A stretch of 64,000 bases of DNA from assembly GCF_963576545.1 (NCBI RefSeq), contig NW_026870393.1:44852-108851 (forward strand). The letters are read 5' to 3'. Under the pieces are notes generated by a model. The model was not told the DNA's origin. It made no database searches and saw only the letters and a program-made list of their open reading frames with translations. Source of the stretch: Limanda limanda (lineage: Eukaryota; Chordata; Actinopteri; Pleuronectiformes; Pleuronectidae). The first letter of the stretch is position 1, and every line of letters begins with the position of its first letter. The position numbers were made by a program, and so were the translations under genes. Shown one piece after another: positions 23,701 through 36,613 of the stretch.

Positions 23701-26183
23701 CTAATTTGGGTCCTGCGGATCGATTGGTACCATCCCCGAGCTTGTACGACCTTCGGAAGAGGTCGACCGACGAAATTCCCCCAAATCTGAGGAGATATTC
23801 TTGAATAACTTTTTTTGTGAAGGTCGGAGAGACTTGCAAGTAGGCTTTACCCCCACTAAATGGGGTAGCGCGCATCGATCGGTACCATCCTTGAGCTTTT
23901 CCGACTTTCGGAAGGGTTAGGGTTAGGGTTAGGGATGAAAGCACATAGGAGAAAGAGATATTCTTGAATAACTTTTTTTGTGAAGGTCGGAGAGACTTGC
24001 AAGTAGGCTCTACCCCCACTAAATGGGGTAGCGCGCATCGATCAGTACCATCCTTGAGCTTCTCCGACTTTCGGAAGGGTTAGGGTTAGGGTTAGGGATG
24101 AAAGCACATAGGAGAAAGAGATATTCTTGAATAACTTTTTTTGTGAAGGTCGGAGAGACTTGCAAGTAGGCTCTACCCCCACTAAATGGGGTAGCGCGCA
24201 TCGATCGGTACCATCCTTGAGCTTCTCCGACTTTCGGAAGGGTTAGGGTTAGGGTTAGGGATGAAAGCACATAGGAGAAAGAGATATTCTTGAATAACTT
24301 TTTTTGTGAAGGTCGGAGAGACTTGGAAAGTGGTTGCATCTGGACTAATTTGGGTCCTGCGGATCGATTGGTACCATCCCCGAGCTTGTACGACCTTCGG
24401 AAGAGGTCGACCGACGAAATTCCCCCAAATCTGAGGAGATATTCTTGAATAACTTTTTTTGTGAAGGTCGGAGAGACTTGCAAGTAGGCTCTACCCCCAC
24501 TAAATGGGGTAGCGCGCATCGATCGGTACCATCCTTGAGCTTCTCCGACTTTCGGAAGGGTTAGGGTTAGGGTTAGGGATGAAAGCACATAGGAGAAAGA
24601 GATATTCTTGAATAACTTTTTTTGTGAAGGTCGGAGAGACTTGCAAGTAGGCTCTACCCCCACTAAATGGGGTAGCGCGCATCGATCGGTACCATCCTTG
24701 AGCTTTTCCGACTTTCGGAAGGGTTAGGGTTAGGGTTAGGGATGAAAGCACATAGGAGAAAGAGATATTCTTGAATAACTTTTTTTGTGAAGGTCGGAGA
24801 GACTTGCAAGTAGGCTCTACCCCCACTAAATGGGGTAGCGCGCATCGATCGGTACCATCCTTGAGCTTCTCCGACTTTCGGAAGGGTTAGGGTTAGGGTT
24901 AGGGATGAAAGCACATAGGAGAAAGAGATATTCTTGAATAACTTTTTTTGTGAAGGTCGGAGAGACTTGGAAAGTGGTTGCATCTGGACTAATTTGGGTC
25001 CTGCGGATCGATTGGTACCATCCCCGAGCTTGTACGACCTTCGGAAGAGGTCGACCGACGAAATTCCCCCAAATCTGAGGAGATATTCTTGAATAACTTT
25101 TTTTGTGAAGGTCGGAGAGACTTGCAAGTAGGCTCTACCCCCACTAAATGGGGTTGCGCGCATCGATCGGTACCATCCTTGAGCTTCTCCGACTTTCGGA
25201 AGGGTTAGGGTTAGGGTTAGGGATGAAAGCACATAGGAGAAAGAGATATTCTTGAATAACTTTTTTTGTGAAGGTCGGAGAGACTTGCAAGTAGGCTCTA
25301 CCCCCACTAAATGGGGTAGCGCGCATCGATCGGTACCATCCTTGAGCTTCTCCGACTTTCGGAAGGGTTAGGGTTAGGGTTAGGGATGAAAGCACATAGG
25401 AGAAAGAGATATTCTTGAATAACTTTTTTTGTGAAGGTCGGAGAGACTTGGAAAGTGGTTGCATCTGGACTAATTTGGGTCCTGCGGATCGATTGGTACC
25501 ATCCCCGAGCTTGTACGACCTTCGGAAGAGGTCGACCGACGAAATTCCCCCAAATCTGAGGAGATATTCTTGAATAACTTTTTTTGTGAAGGTCGGAGAG
25601 ACTTGCAAGTAGGCTCTACCCCCACTAAATGGGGTTGCGCGCATCGATCAGTACCATCCTTGAGCTTCTCCGACTTTCGGAAGGGTTAGGGTTAGGGTTA
25701 GGGATGAAAGCACATAGGAGAAAGAGATATTCTTGAATAACTTTTTTTGTGAAGGTCGGAGAGACTTGGAAAGTGGTTGCATCTGGACTAATTTGGGTCC
25801 TGCGGATCGATTGGTACCATCCCCGAGCTTGTACGACCTTCGGAAGAGGTCGACCGACGAAATTCCCCCAAATCTGAGGAGATATTCTTGAATAACTTTT
25901 TTTGTGAAGGTCGGAGAGACTTGCAAGTAGGCTCTACCCCCACTAAATTGGGTTGCGCGCATCGATCAGTACCATCCTTGAGCTTCTCCGACTTTCGGAA
26001 GGGTTAGGGTTAGGGTTAGGGATGAAAGCACATAGGAGAAAGAGATATTCTTGAATAACTTTTTTTGTGAAGGTCGGAGAGACTTGCAAGTAGGCTCTAC
26101 CCCCACTAAATGGGGTAGCGCGCATCGATCGGTACCATCCTTGAGCTTCTCCGACTTTCGGAAGGGTTAGGGTTAGGGTTAGG

Positions 26184-26340
26184 GATGAAAGCACATAGGA
26201 GAAAGAGATATTCTTGAATAACTTTTTTTGTGAAGGTCGGAGAGACTTGCAAGTAGGCTCTACCCCCACTAAATGGGGTAGCGCGCATCGATCGGTACCA
26301 TCCTTGAGCTTCTCCGATTTTCGGAAGGGTTAGGGTTAGG
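26184..26340 (+). repeat. S unit with two TTAGGG hexamers (157 bp)
   Basis: One hexamer is missing, leaving three GGG tracts, and the unit carries CGATTTTCGG just before the block. The duplicate is at 42084-42240. Confidence 0.92.
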
Positions 26341-28753
26341 GATGAAAGCACATAGGAGAAAGAGATATTCTTGAATAACTTTTTTTGTGAAGGTCGGAGA
26401 GACTTGCAAGTAGGCTCTACCCCCACTAAATGGGGTAGCGCGCATCGATCGGTACCATCCTTGAGCTTCTCCGACTTTCGGAAGGGTTAGGGTTAGGGTT
26501 AGGGATGAAAGCACATAGGAGAAAGAGATATTCTTGAATAACTTTTTTTGTGAAGGTCGGAGAGACTTGGAAAGTGGTTGCATCTGGACTAATTTGGGTC
26601 CTGCGGATCGATTGGTACCATCCCCGAGCTTGTACGACCTTCGGAAGAGGTCGACCGACGAAATTCCCCCAAATCTGAGGAGATATTCTTGAATAACTTT
26701 TTTTATGAAGGTCGGAGAGACTTGCAAGTAGGCTCTACCCCCACTAAATGGGGTTGCGCTCATCTATCAGTACCATCCTTGAGCTTCTCCGACTTTCGGA
26801 AGGGTTAGGGTTAGGGTTAGGGATGAAAGCACATAGGAGAAAGAGATATTCTTGAATAACTTTTTTTGTGAAGGTCGGAGAGACTTGGAAAGTGGTTGCA
26901 TCTGGACTAATTTGGGTCCTGCGGATCGATTGGTACCATCCCCGAGCTTGTACGACCTTTGGAAGAGGTCGACCGACGAAATTCCCCCAAATCTGAGGAG
27001 ATATTCTTGAATAACTTTTTTTGTGAAGGTCGGAGAGACTTGCAAGTAGGCTCTACCCCCACTAAATGGGGTTGCGCGCATCGATCAGTACCATCCTTGA
27101 GCTTCTCCGACTTTCGGAAGGGTTAGGGTTAGGGTTAGGGATGAAAGCACATAGGAGAAAGAGATATTCTTGAATAACTTTTTTTGTGAAGGTCGGAGAG
27201 ACTTGCAAGTAGGCTCTACCCCCACTAAATGGGGTAGCGCGCATCGATCGGTACCATCCTTGAGCTTCTCCGACTTTCGGAAGGGTTAGGGTTAGGGTTA
27301 GGGATGAAAGCACATAGGAGAAAGAGATATTCTTGAATAACTTTTTTTGTGAAGGTCGGAGAGACTTGCAAGTAGGCTCTACCCCCACTAAATGGGGTAG
27401 CGCGCATCGATCGGTACCATCCTTGAGCTTCTCCGACTTTCGGAAGGGTTAGGGTTAGGGTTAGGGATGAAAGCACATAGGAGAAAGAGATATTCTTGAA
27501 TAACTTTTTTTGTGAAGGTCGGAGAGACTTGCAAGTAGGCTCTACCCCCACTAAATGGGGTAGCGCGCATCGATCGGTACCATCCTTGAGCTTCTCCGAC
27601 TTTCGGAAGGGTTAGGGTTAGGGTTAGGGATGAAAGCACATAGGAGAAAGAGATATTCTTGAATAACTTTTTTTGTGAAGGTCGGAGAGACTTGGAAAGT
27701 GGTTGCATCTGGACTAATTTGGGTCCTGCGGATCGATTGGTACCATCCCCGAGCTTGTACGACCTTCGGAAGAGGTCGACCGACGAAATTCCCCCAAATC
27801 TGAGGAGATATTCTTGAATAACTTTTTTTGTGAAGGTCGGAGAGACTTGCAAGTAGGCTCTACCCCCACTAAATGGGGTTGCGCGCATCGATCGGTACCA
27901 TCCTTGAGCTTCTCCGACTTTCGGAAGGGTTAGGGTTAGGGTTAGGGATGAAAGCACATAGGAGAAAGAGATATTCTTGAATAACTTTTTTTGTGAAGGT
28001 CGGAGAGACTTGCAAGTAGGCTCTACCCCCACTAAATGGGGTAGCGCGCATCGATCGGTACCATCCTTGAGCTTCTCCGACTTTCGGAAGGGTTAGGGTT
28101 AGGGTTAGGGATGAAAGCACATAGGAGAAAGAGATATTCTTGAATAACGTTTTTTGTGAAGGTCGGAGAGACTTGGAAAGTGGTTGCATCTGGACTAATT
28201 TGGGTCCTGCGGATCGATTGGTACCATCCCCGAGCTTGTACGACCTTCGGAAGAGGTCGACCGACGAAATTCCCCCAAATCTGAGGAGATATTCTTGAAT
28301 AACTTTTTTTGTGAAGGTCGGAGAGACTTTCAAGTAGGCTCTACCCCCACTAAATGGGGTAGCGCGCATCGATCGGTACCATCCTTGAGCTTCTCCGACT
28401 TTCAGAAGGGTTAGGGTTAGGGTTAGGGATGAAAGCACATAGGAGAAAGAGATATTCTTGAATAACTTTTTTTGTGAAGGTCGGAGAGACTTGCAAGTAG
28501 GCTCTACCCCCACTAAATGGGGTAGCGCGCATCGATCGGTACCATCCTTGAGCTTCTCCGACTTTCGGAAGGGTTAGGGTTAGGGTTAGGGATGAAAGCA
28601 CATAGGAGAAAGAGATATTCTTGAATAACTTTTTTTGTGAAGGTCGGAGAGACTTGCAAGTAGGCTCTACCCCCACTAAATGGGGTAGCGCGCATCGATC
28701 GGTACCATCCTTGAGCTTCTCCGACTTTCGGAAGGGTTAGGGTTAGGGTTAGG

Positions 28754-29065
28754 GATGAAAGCACATAGGAGAAAGAGATATTCTTGAATAACTTTTTTTG
28801 TGAAGGTCGGAGAGACTTGGAAAGTGGTTGCATCTGGACTAATTTGGGTCCTGCGGATCGATTGGTACCATCCCCGAGCTTGTACGACCTTCGGAAGAGG
28901 TCGACCGACGAAATTCCCCCAAATCTGAGGAGATATTCTTGAATAACTTTTTTTGTGAAGGTCGGAGAGACTTGCAAGTAGGCTCTACCCCCACTAAATG
29001 GGGTTGCGCGCATCGATCGGTACCATCCTTGAGCTTCTCCGACTTTCGGAAGGGTTAGGGTTAGG
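28754..29065 (+). repeat. L unit with two TTAGGG hexamers (312 bp)
   Basis: One hexamer is missing. The duplicate is at 44654-44965, which differs by T to C at 44917 (position 29017 here). Confidence 0.92.
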
Positions 29066-30834
29066 GATGAAAGCACATAGGAGAAAGAGATATTCTTGAA
29101 TAACTTTTTTTGTGAAGGTCGGAGAGACTTGCAAGTAGGCTCTACCCCCACTAAATGGGGTAGCGCGCATCGATCGGTACCATCCTTGAGCTTCTCCGAC
29201 TTTCGGAAGGGTTAGGGTTAGGGTTAGGGATGAAAGCACATAGGAGAAAGAGATATTCTTGAATAACGTTTTTTGTGAAGGTCGGAGAGACTTGGAAAGT
29301 GGTTGCATCTGGACTAATTTGGGTCCTGCGGATCGATTGGTACCATCCCCGAGCTTGTACGACCTTCGGAAGAGGTCGACCGACGAAATTCCCCCAAATC
29401 TGAGGAGATATTCTTGAATAACTTTTTTTGTGAAGGTCGGAGAGACTTGCAAGTAGGCTCTACCCCCACTAAATGGGGTTGCGCGCATCGATCGGTACCA
29501 TCCTTGAGCTTCTCCGACTTTCGGAAAAGTTAGGGTTAGGGTTAGGGATGAAAGCACATAGGAGAAAGAGATATTCTTGAATAACTTTTTTTGTGAAGGT
29601 CGGAGAGACTTGCAAGTAGGCTCTACCCCCACTAAATGGGGTAGCGCGCATCGATCGGTACCATCCTTGAGCTTCTCCGACTTTCGGAAGGGTTAGGGTT
29701 AGGGTTAGGGATGAAAGCACATAGGAGAAAGAGATATTCTTGAATAACTTTTTTTGTGAAGGTCGGAGAGACTTGGAAAGTGGTTGCATCTGGACTAATT
29801 TGGGTCCTGCGGATCGATTGGTACCATCCCCGAGCTTGTACGACCTTCGGAAGAGGTCGACCGACGAAATTCCCCCAAATCTGAGGAGATATTCTTGAAT
29901 AACTTTTTTTGTGAAGGTCGGAGAGACTTGCAAGTAGGCTCTACCCCCACTAAATGGGGTTGCGCGCATCGATCGGTACCATCCTTGAGCTTCTCCGACT
30001 TTCGGAAGGGTTAGGGTTAGGGTTAGGGATGAAAGCACATAGGAGAAAGAGATATTCTTGAATAACTTTTTTTGTGAAGGTCGGAGAGACTTGCAAGTAG
30101 GCTCTACCCCCACTAAATGGGGTTGCGCGCATCGATCAGTACCATCCTTGAGCTTCTCCGACTTTCGGAAGGGTTAGGGTTAGGGTTAGGGATGAAAGCA
30201 CATAGGAGAAAGAGATATTCTTGAATAACTTTTTTTGTGAAGGTCGGAGAGACTTGGAAAGTGGTTGCATCTGGACTAATTTGGGTCCTGCGGATCGATT
30301 GGTACCATCCCCGAGCTTGTACGACCTTCGGAAGAGGTCGACCGACGAAATTCCCCCAAATCTGAGGAGATATTCTTGAATAACTTTTTTTGTGAAGGTC
30401 GGAGAGACTTGCAAGTAGGCTCTACCCCCACTAAATGGGGTAGCGCGCATCGATCGGTACCATCCTTGAGCTTCTCCGACTTTCGGAAGGGTTAGGGTTA
30501 GGGTTAGGGATGAAAGCACATAGGAGAAAGAGATATTCTTGAATAACTTTTTTTGTGAAGGTCGGAGAGACTTGCAAGTAGGCTCTACCCCCACTAAATG
30601 GGGTAGCGCGCATCGATCGGTACCATCCTTGAGCTTCTCCGACTTTCGGAAGGGTTAGGGTTAGGGTTAGGGATGAAAGCACATAGGAGAAAGAGATATT
30701 CTTGAATAACTTTTTTTGTGAAGGTCGGAGAGACTTGCAAGTAGGCTCTACCCCCACTAAATGGGGTAGCGCGCATCGATCGGTACCATCCTTGAGCTTC
30801 TCCGACTTTCGGAAGGGTTAGGGTTAGGGTTAGG

Positions 30835-30991
30835 GATGAAAGCACATAGGAGAAAGAGATATTCTTGAATAACTTTTTTTGTGAAGGTCGGAGAGACTTG
30901 CAAGTAGGCTCTACCCCCACTAAATGGGGTAGCGCGCATCGATCGGTACCATCCTTGAGCTTCTCCGACTTTCGGAAGGGTTAGGGTTAGG
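30835..30991 (+). repeat. S unit with two TTAGGG hexamers (157 bp)
   Basis: One hexamer is missing. The duplicate lies at 46735-46891. It is followed by an L unit with TTTGGAAG at 31130. Confidence 0.92.
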
Positions 30992-32760
30992 GATGAAAGC
31001 ACATAGGAGAAAGAGATATTCTTGAATAACTTTTTTTGTGAAGGTCGGAGAGACTTGGAAAGTGGTTGCATCTGGACTAATTTGGGTCCTGCGGATCGAT
31101 TGGTACCATCCCCGAGCTTGTACGACCTTTGGAAGAGGTCGACCGACGAAATTCCCCCAAATCTGAGGAGATATTCTTGAATAACTTTTTTTGTGAAGGT
31201 CGGAGAGACTTGCAAGTAGGCTTTACCCCCACTAAATGGGGTAGCGCGCATCGATCGGTACCATCCTTGAGCTTCTCCGACTTTTGGAAGGGTTAGGGTT
31301 AGGGTTAGGGATGAAAGCACATAGGAGAAAGAGATATTCTTGAATAACTTTTTTTGTGAAGGTCGGAGAGACTTGCAAGTAGGCTCTACCCCCACTAAAT
31401 GGGGTAGCGCGCATCGATCGGTACCATCCTTGAGCTTCTCCGACTTTCGGAAGGGTTAGGGTTAGGGTTAGGGATGAAAGCACATAGGAGAAAGAGATAT
31501 TCTTGAATAACTTTTTTTGTGAAGGTCGGAGAGACTTGCAAGTAGGCTCTACCCCCACTAAATGGGGTAGCGCGCATCGATCGGTACCATCCTTGAGCTT
31601 CTCCGACTTTCGGAAGGGTTAGGGTTAGGGTTAGGGATGAAAGCACATAGGAGAAAGAGATATTCTTGAATAACTTTTTTTGTGAAGGTCGGAGAGACTT
31701 GGAAAGTGGTTGCATCTGGACTAATTTGGGTCCTGCGGATCGATTGGTACCATCCCCGAGCTTGTACGACCTTCGGAAGAGGTCGACCGACGAAATTCCC
31801 CCAAATCTGAGGAGATATTCTTGAATAACTTTTTTTGTGAAGGTCGGAGAGACTTGCAAGTAGGCTCTACCCCCACTAAATGGGGTAGCGCGCATCGATC
31901 GGTACCATCCTTGAGCTTCTCCGACTTTCGGAAGGGTTAGGGTTAGGGTTAGGGATGAAAGCACATAGGAGAAAGAGATATTCTTGAATAACTTTTTTTG
32001 TGAAGGTCGGAGAGACTTGCAAGTAGGCTCTACCCCCACTAAATGGGGTTGCGCGCATCGATCGGTACCATCCTTGAGCTTCTCCGACTTTCGGAAGGGT
32101 TAGGGTTAGGGTTAGGGATGAAAGCACATAGGAGAAAGAGATATTCTTGAATAACTTTTTTTGTGAAGGTCGGAGAGACTTGCAAGTAGGCTCTACCCCC
32201 ACTAAATGGGGTAGCGCGCATCGATCGGTACCATCCTTGAGCTTCTCCGACTTTCGGAAGGGTTAGGGTTAGGGTTAGGGATGAAAGCACATAGGAGAAA
32301 GAGATATTCTTGAATAACTTTTTTTGTGAAGGTCGGAGAGACTTGGAAAGTGGTTGCATCTGGACTAATTTGGGTCCTGCGGATCGATTGGTACCATCCC
32401 CGAGCTTGTACGACCTTCGGAAGAGGTCGACCGACGAAATTCCCCCAAATCTGAGGAGATATTCTTGAATAACTTTTTTTGTGAAGGTCGGAGAGACTTG
32501 CAAGTAGGCTCTACCCCCACTAAATGGGGTTGCGCGCATCGATCAGTACCATCCTTGAGCTTCTCCGACTTTCGGAAGGGTTAGGGTTAGGGTTAGGGAT
32601 GAAAGCACATAGGAGAAAGAGATATTCTTGAATAACTTTTTTTGTGAAGGTCGGAGAGACTTGCAAGTAGGCTCTACCCCCACTAAATGGGGTAGCGCGC
32701 ATCGATCGGTACCATCCTTGAGCTTCTCCGACTTTCGGAAGGGTTAGGGTTAGGGTTAGG

Positions 32761-33077
32761 GATGAAAGCACATAGGAGAAAGAGATATTCTTGAATAACT
32801 TTTTTTTGAAGGTCGGAGAGACTTGGAAAGTGGTTGCATCTGGACTAATTTGGGTCCTGCGGATCGATTGGTACCATCCCCGAGCTTGTACGACCTTCGG
32901 AAGAGGTCGACCGACGAAATTCCCCCAAATCTGAGGAGATATTCTTGAATAACTTTTTTTGTGAAGGTCGGAGAGACTTGCAAGTAGGCTCTACCCCCAC
33001 TAAATGGGGTTGCGCGCATCGATCGGTACCATCCTTGAGCTTCTCCGACTTTCGGAAGGGTTAGGGTTAGGGTTAGG
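32761..33077 (+). repeat. L unit with single-base deletion after T tract (317 bp)
   Basis: The G between the T7 tract and TGAAGG is lost, giving T8 GAAGG in the first 45-bp box. The same form recurs at 48661-48977 and 49622-49938. It is the only independent single-base indel I saw before 61.2 kb. Confidence 0.9.
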
Positions 33078-36000
33078 GATGAAAGCACATAGGAGAAAGA
33101 GATATTCTTGAATAACTTTTTTTGTGAAGGTCGGAGAGACTTGCAAGTAGGCTCTACCCCCACTAAATGGGGTAGCGCGCATCGATCGGTACCATCCTTG
33201 AGCTTCTCCGACTTTCGGAAGGGTTAGGGTTAGGGTTAGGGATGAAAGCACATAGGAGAAAGAGATATTCTTGAATAACTTTTTTTGTGAAGGTCGGAGA
33301 GACTTGGAAAGTGGTTGCATCTGGACTAATTTGGGTCCTGCGGATCGATTGGTACCATCCCCGAGCTTGTACGACCTTCGGAAGAGGTCGACCGACGAAA
33401 TTCCCCCAAATCTGAGGAGATATTCTTGAATAACTTTTTTTGTGAAGGTCGGAGAGACTTGCAAGTAGGCTCTACCCCCACTAAATGGGGTTGCGCGCAT
33501 CGATCGGTACTATTCTTGAGCTTCTCCGACTTTCGGAAAGGTTAGGGTTAGGGTTAGGGATGAAAGCACATAGGAGAAAGAGATATTCTTGAATAACTTT
33601 TTTTGTGAAGGTCGGAGAGACTTGCAAGTAGGCTCTACCCCCACTAAATGGGGTAGCGCGCATCGATCGGTACCATCCTTGAGCTTCTCCGACTTTCGGA
33701 AGGGTTAGGGTTAGGGTTAGGGATGAAAGCACATAGGAGAAAGAGATATTCTTGAATAACTTTTTTTGTGAAGGTCGGAGAGACTTGCAAGTAGGCTCTA
33801 CCCCCACTAAATGGGGTAGCGCGCATCGATCGGTACCATCCTTGAGCTTCTCCGACTTTCGGAAGGGTTAGGGTTAGGGTTAGGGATGAAAGCACATAGG
33901 AGAAAGAGATATTCTTGAATAACTTTTTTTGTGAAGGTCGGAGAGACTTGGAAAGTGGTTGCATCTGGACTAATTTGGGTCCTGCGGATCGATTGGTACC
34001 ATCCCCGAGCTTGTACGACCTTCGGAAGAGGTCGACCGACGAAATTCCCCCAAATCTGAGGAGATATTCTTGAATAACTTTTTTTGTGAAGGTCGGAGAG
34101 ACTTGCAAGTAGGCTCTACCCCCACTAAATGGGGTTGCGCGCATCGATCAGTACCATCCTTGAGCTTCTCCGACTTTCGGAAGGGTTAGGGTTAGGGTTA
34201 GGGATGAAAGCACATAGGAGAAAGAGATATTCTTGAATAACTTTTTTTGTGAAGGTCGGAGAGACTTGGAAAGTGGTTGCATCTGGACTAATTTGGGTCC
34301 TGCGGATCGATTGGTACCATCCCCGAGCTTGTACGACCTTCGGAAGAGGTCGACCGACGAAATTCCCCCAAATCTGAGGAGATATTCTTGAATAACTTTT
34401 TTTGTGAAGGTCGGAGAGACTTGCAAGTAGGCTCTACCCCCACTAAATGGGGTTGCGCGCATCGATCAGTACCATCCTTGAGCTTCTCCGACTTTCGGAA
34501 GGGTTAGGGTTAGGGTTAGGGATGAAAGCACATAGGAGAAAGAGATATTCTTGAATAACTTTTTTTGTGAAGGTCGGAGAGACTTGCAAGTAGGCTCTAC
34601 CCCCACTAAATGGGGTAGCGCGCATCGATCGGTACCATCCTTGAGCTTCTCCGACTTTCGGAAGGGTTAGGGTTAGGGTTAGGGATGAAAGCACATAGGA
34701 GAAAGAGATATTCTTGAATAACTTTTTTTGTGAAGGTCGGAGAGACTTGCAAGTAGGCTCTACCCCCACTAAATGGGGTAGCGCGCATCGATCGGTACCA
34801 TCCTTGAGCTTCTCCGACTTTCGGAAGGGTTAGGGTTAGGGTTAGGGATGAAAGCACATAGGAGAAAGAGATATTCTTGAATAACTTTTTTTGTGAAGGT
34901 CGGAGAGACTTGGAAAGTGGTTGCATCTGGACTAATTTGGGTCCTGCGGATCGATTGGTACCATCCCCGAGCTTGTACGACCTTCGGAAGAGGTCGACCG
35001 ACGAAATTCCCCCAAATCTGAGGAGATATTCTTGAATAACTTTTTTTGTGAAGGTCGGAGAGACTTGCAAGTAGGCTCTACCCCCACTAAATGGGGTTGC
35101 GCGCATCGATCGGTACCATCCTTGAGCTTCTCCGACTTTCGGAAGGGTTAGGGTTAGGGTTAGGGATGAAAGCACATAGGAGAAAGAGATATTCTTGAAT
35201 AACTTTTTTTGTGAAGGTCGGAGAGACTTGCAAGTAGGCTCTACCCCCACTAAATGGGGTAGCGCGCATCGATCGGTACCATCCTTGAGCTTCTCCGACT
35301 TTCGGAAGGGTTAGGGTTAGGGTTAGGGATGAAAGCACATAGGAGAAAGAGATATTCTTGAATAACTTTTTTTGTGAAGGTCGGAGAGACTTGGAAAGTG
35401 GTTGCATCTGGACTAATTTGGGTCCTGCAGATCGATTGGTACCATCCCCGAGCTTGTACGACCTTCGGAAGAGGTCGACCGACGAAATTCCCCCAAATCT
35501 GAGGAGATATTCTTGAATAACTTTTTTTGTGAAGGTCGGAGAGACTTGCAAGTAGGCTCTACCCCCACTAAATGGGGTTGCGCGCATCGATCAGTACCAT
35601 CCTTGAGCTTCTCCGACTTTCGGAAGGGTTAGGGTTAGGGTTAGGGATGAAAGCACATAGGAGAAAGAGATATTCTTGAATAACTTTTTTTGTGAAGGTC
35701 GGAGAGACTTGCAAGTAGGCTCTACCCCCACTAAATGGGGTAGCGCGCATCGATCGGTACCATCCTTGAGCTTCTCCGACTTTCGGAAGGGTTAGGGTTA
35801 GGGTTAGGGATGAAAGCACATAGGAGAAAGAGATATTCTTGAATAACTTTTTTTGTGAAGGTCGGAGAGACTTGCAAGTAGGCTCTACCCCCACTAAATG
35901 GGGTAGCGCGCATCGATCGGTACCATCCTTGAGCTTCTCCGACTTTCGGAAGGGTTAGGGTTAGGGTTAGGGATGAAAGCACATAGGAGAAAGAGATATT

Positions 36001-36289
36001 CTTGAATAACTTTTTTTGTGAAGGTCGGAGAGACTTGGAAAGTGGTTGCATCTGGACTAATTTGGGTCCTGCGGATCGATTGGTACCATCCCCGAGCTTG
36101 TACGACCTTCGGAAGAGGTCGACCGACGAAATTCCCCCAAATCTGAGGAGATATTCTTGAATAACTTTTTTTGTGAAGGTCGGAGAGACTTGCAAGTAGG
36201 CTCTACCCCCACTAAATGGGGTTGCGCGCATCGATCAGTACCATCCTTGAGCTTCTCCGACTTTCGGAAGGGTTAGGGTTAGGGTTAGG

Positions 36290-36613
36290 GATGAAAGCAC
36301 ATAGGAGAAAGAGATATTCTTGAATAACTTTTTTTGTGAAGGTCGGAGAGACTTGGAAAGTGGTTGCATCTGGACTAATTTGGGTCCTGCGGATCGATTG
36401 GTACCATCCCCGAGCTTGTACGACTTTCGGAAGAGGTCGACCGACGAAATTCCCCCAAATCTGAGGAGATATTCTTGAATAACTTTTTTTGTGAAGGTCG
36501 GAGAGACTTGCAAGTAGGCTCTACCCCCACTAAATGGGGTTGCGCGCATCGATCAGTACCATCCTTGAGCTTCTCCGACTTTCGGAAGGGTTAGGGTTAG
36601 GGTTAGGGTTAGG
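36290..36613 (+). repeat. L unit with four TTAGGG hexamers (324 bp), duplicate
   Basis: Counterpart of the unit at 20390, 15900 bp away, with one private C-to-T change at 36425 (a CGACTTTCGG form in monomer B). Confidence 0.93.

Larger units (their letters stand above)
16216..33721 (+). repeat. Large tandem duplication, copy 1 (17506 bp)
   Basis: Seventy-eight units in run-length order: S1 L2 S2 L1 S1 L1 S2 L1 S2 L1 S2 L3 S3 L2 S3 L1 S1 L1 S3 L1 S2 L1 S2 L1 S1 L2 S3 L2 S3 L1 S1 L1 S2 L1 S1 L1 S1 L1 S1 L1 S3 L1 S2 L1 S2 L1 S1 L1 S1 L1 S1. It is followed directly by a second copy. Shared rare marks (copy 1 / copy 2) include GCAGATC at 17923 / 35429, a four-hexamer unit at 20390 / 36290, CTCGG at 22614 / 38514, AAATTGGG near 25948 / 41848, TTTATGAAG near 26704 / 42604, CTCATCTATC near 26760 / 42660, CTTTCAAG near 28330 / 44230 and a T8 form near 32803 / 48703. 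No gene is present. Confidence 0.9.
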
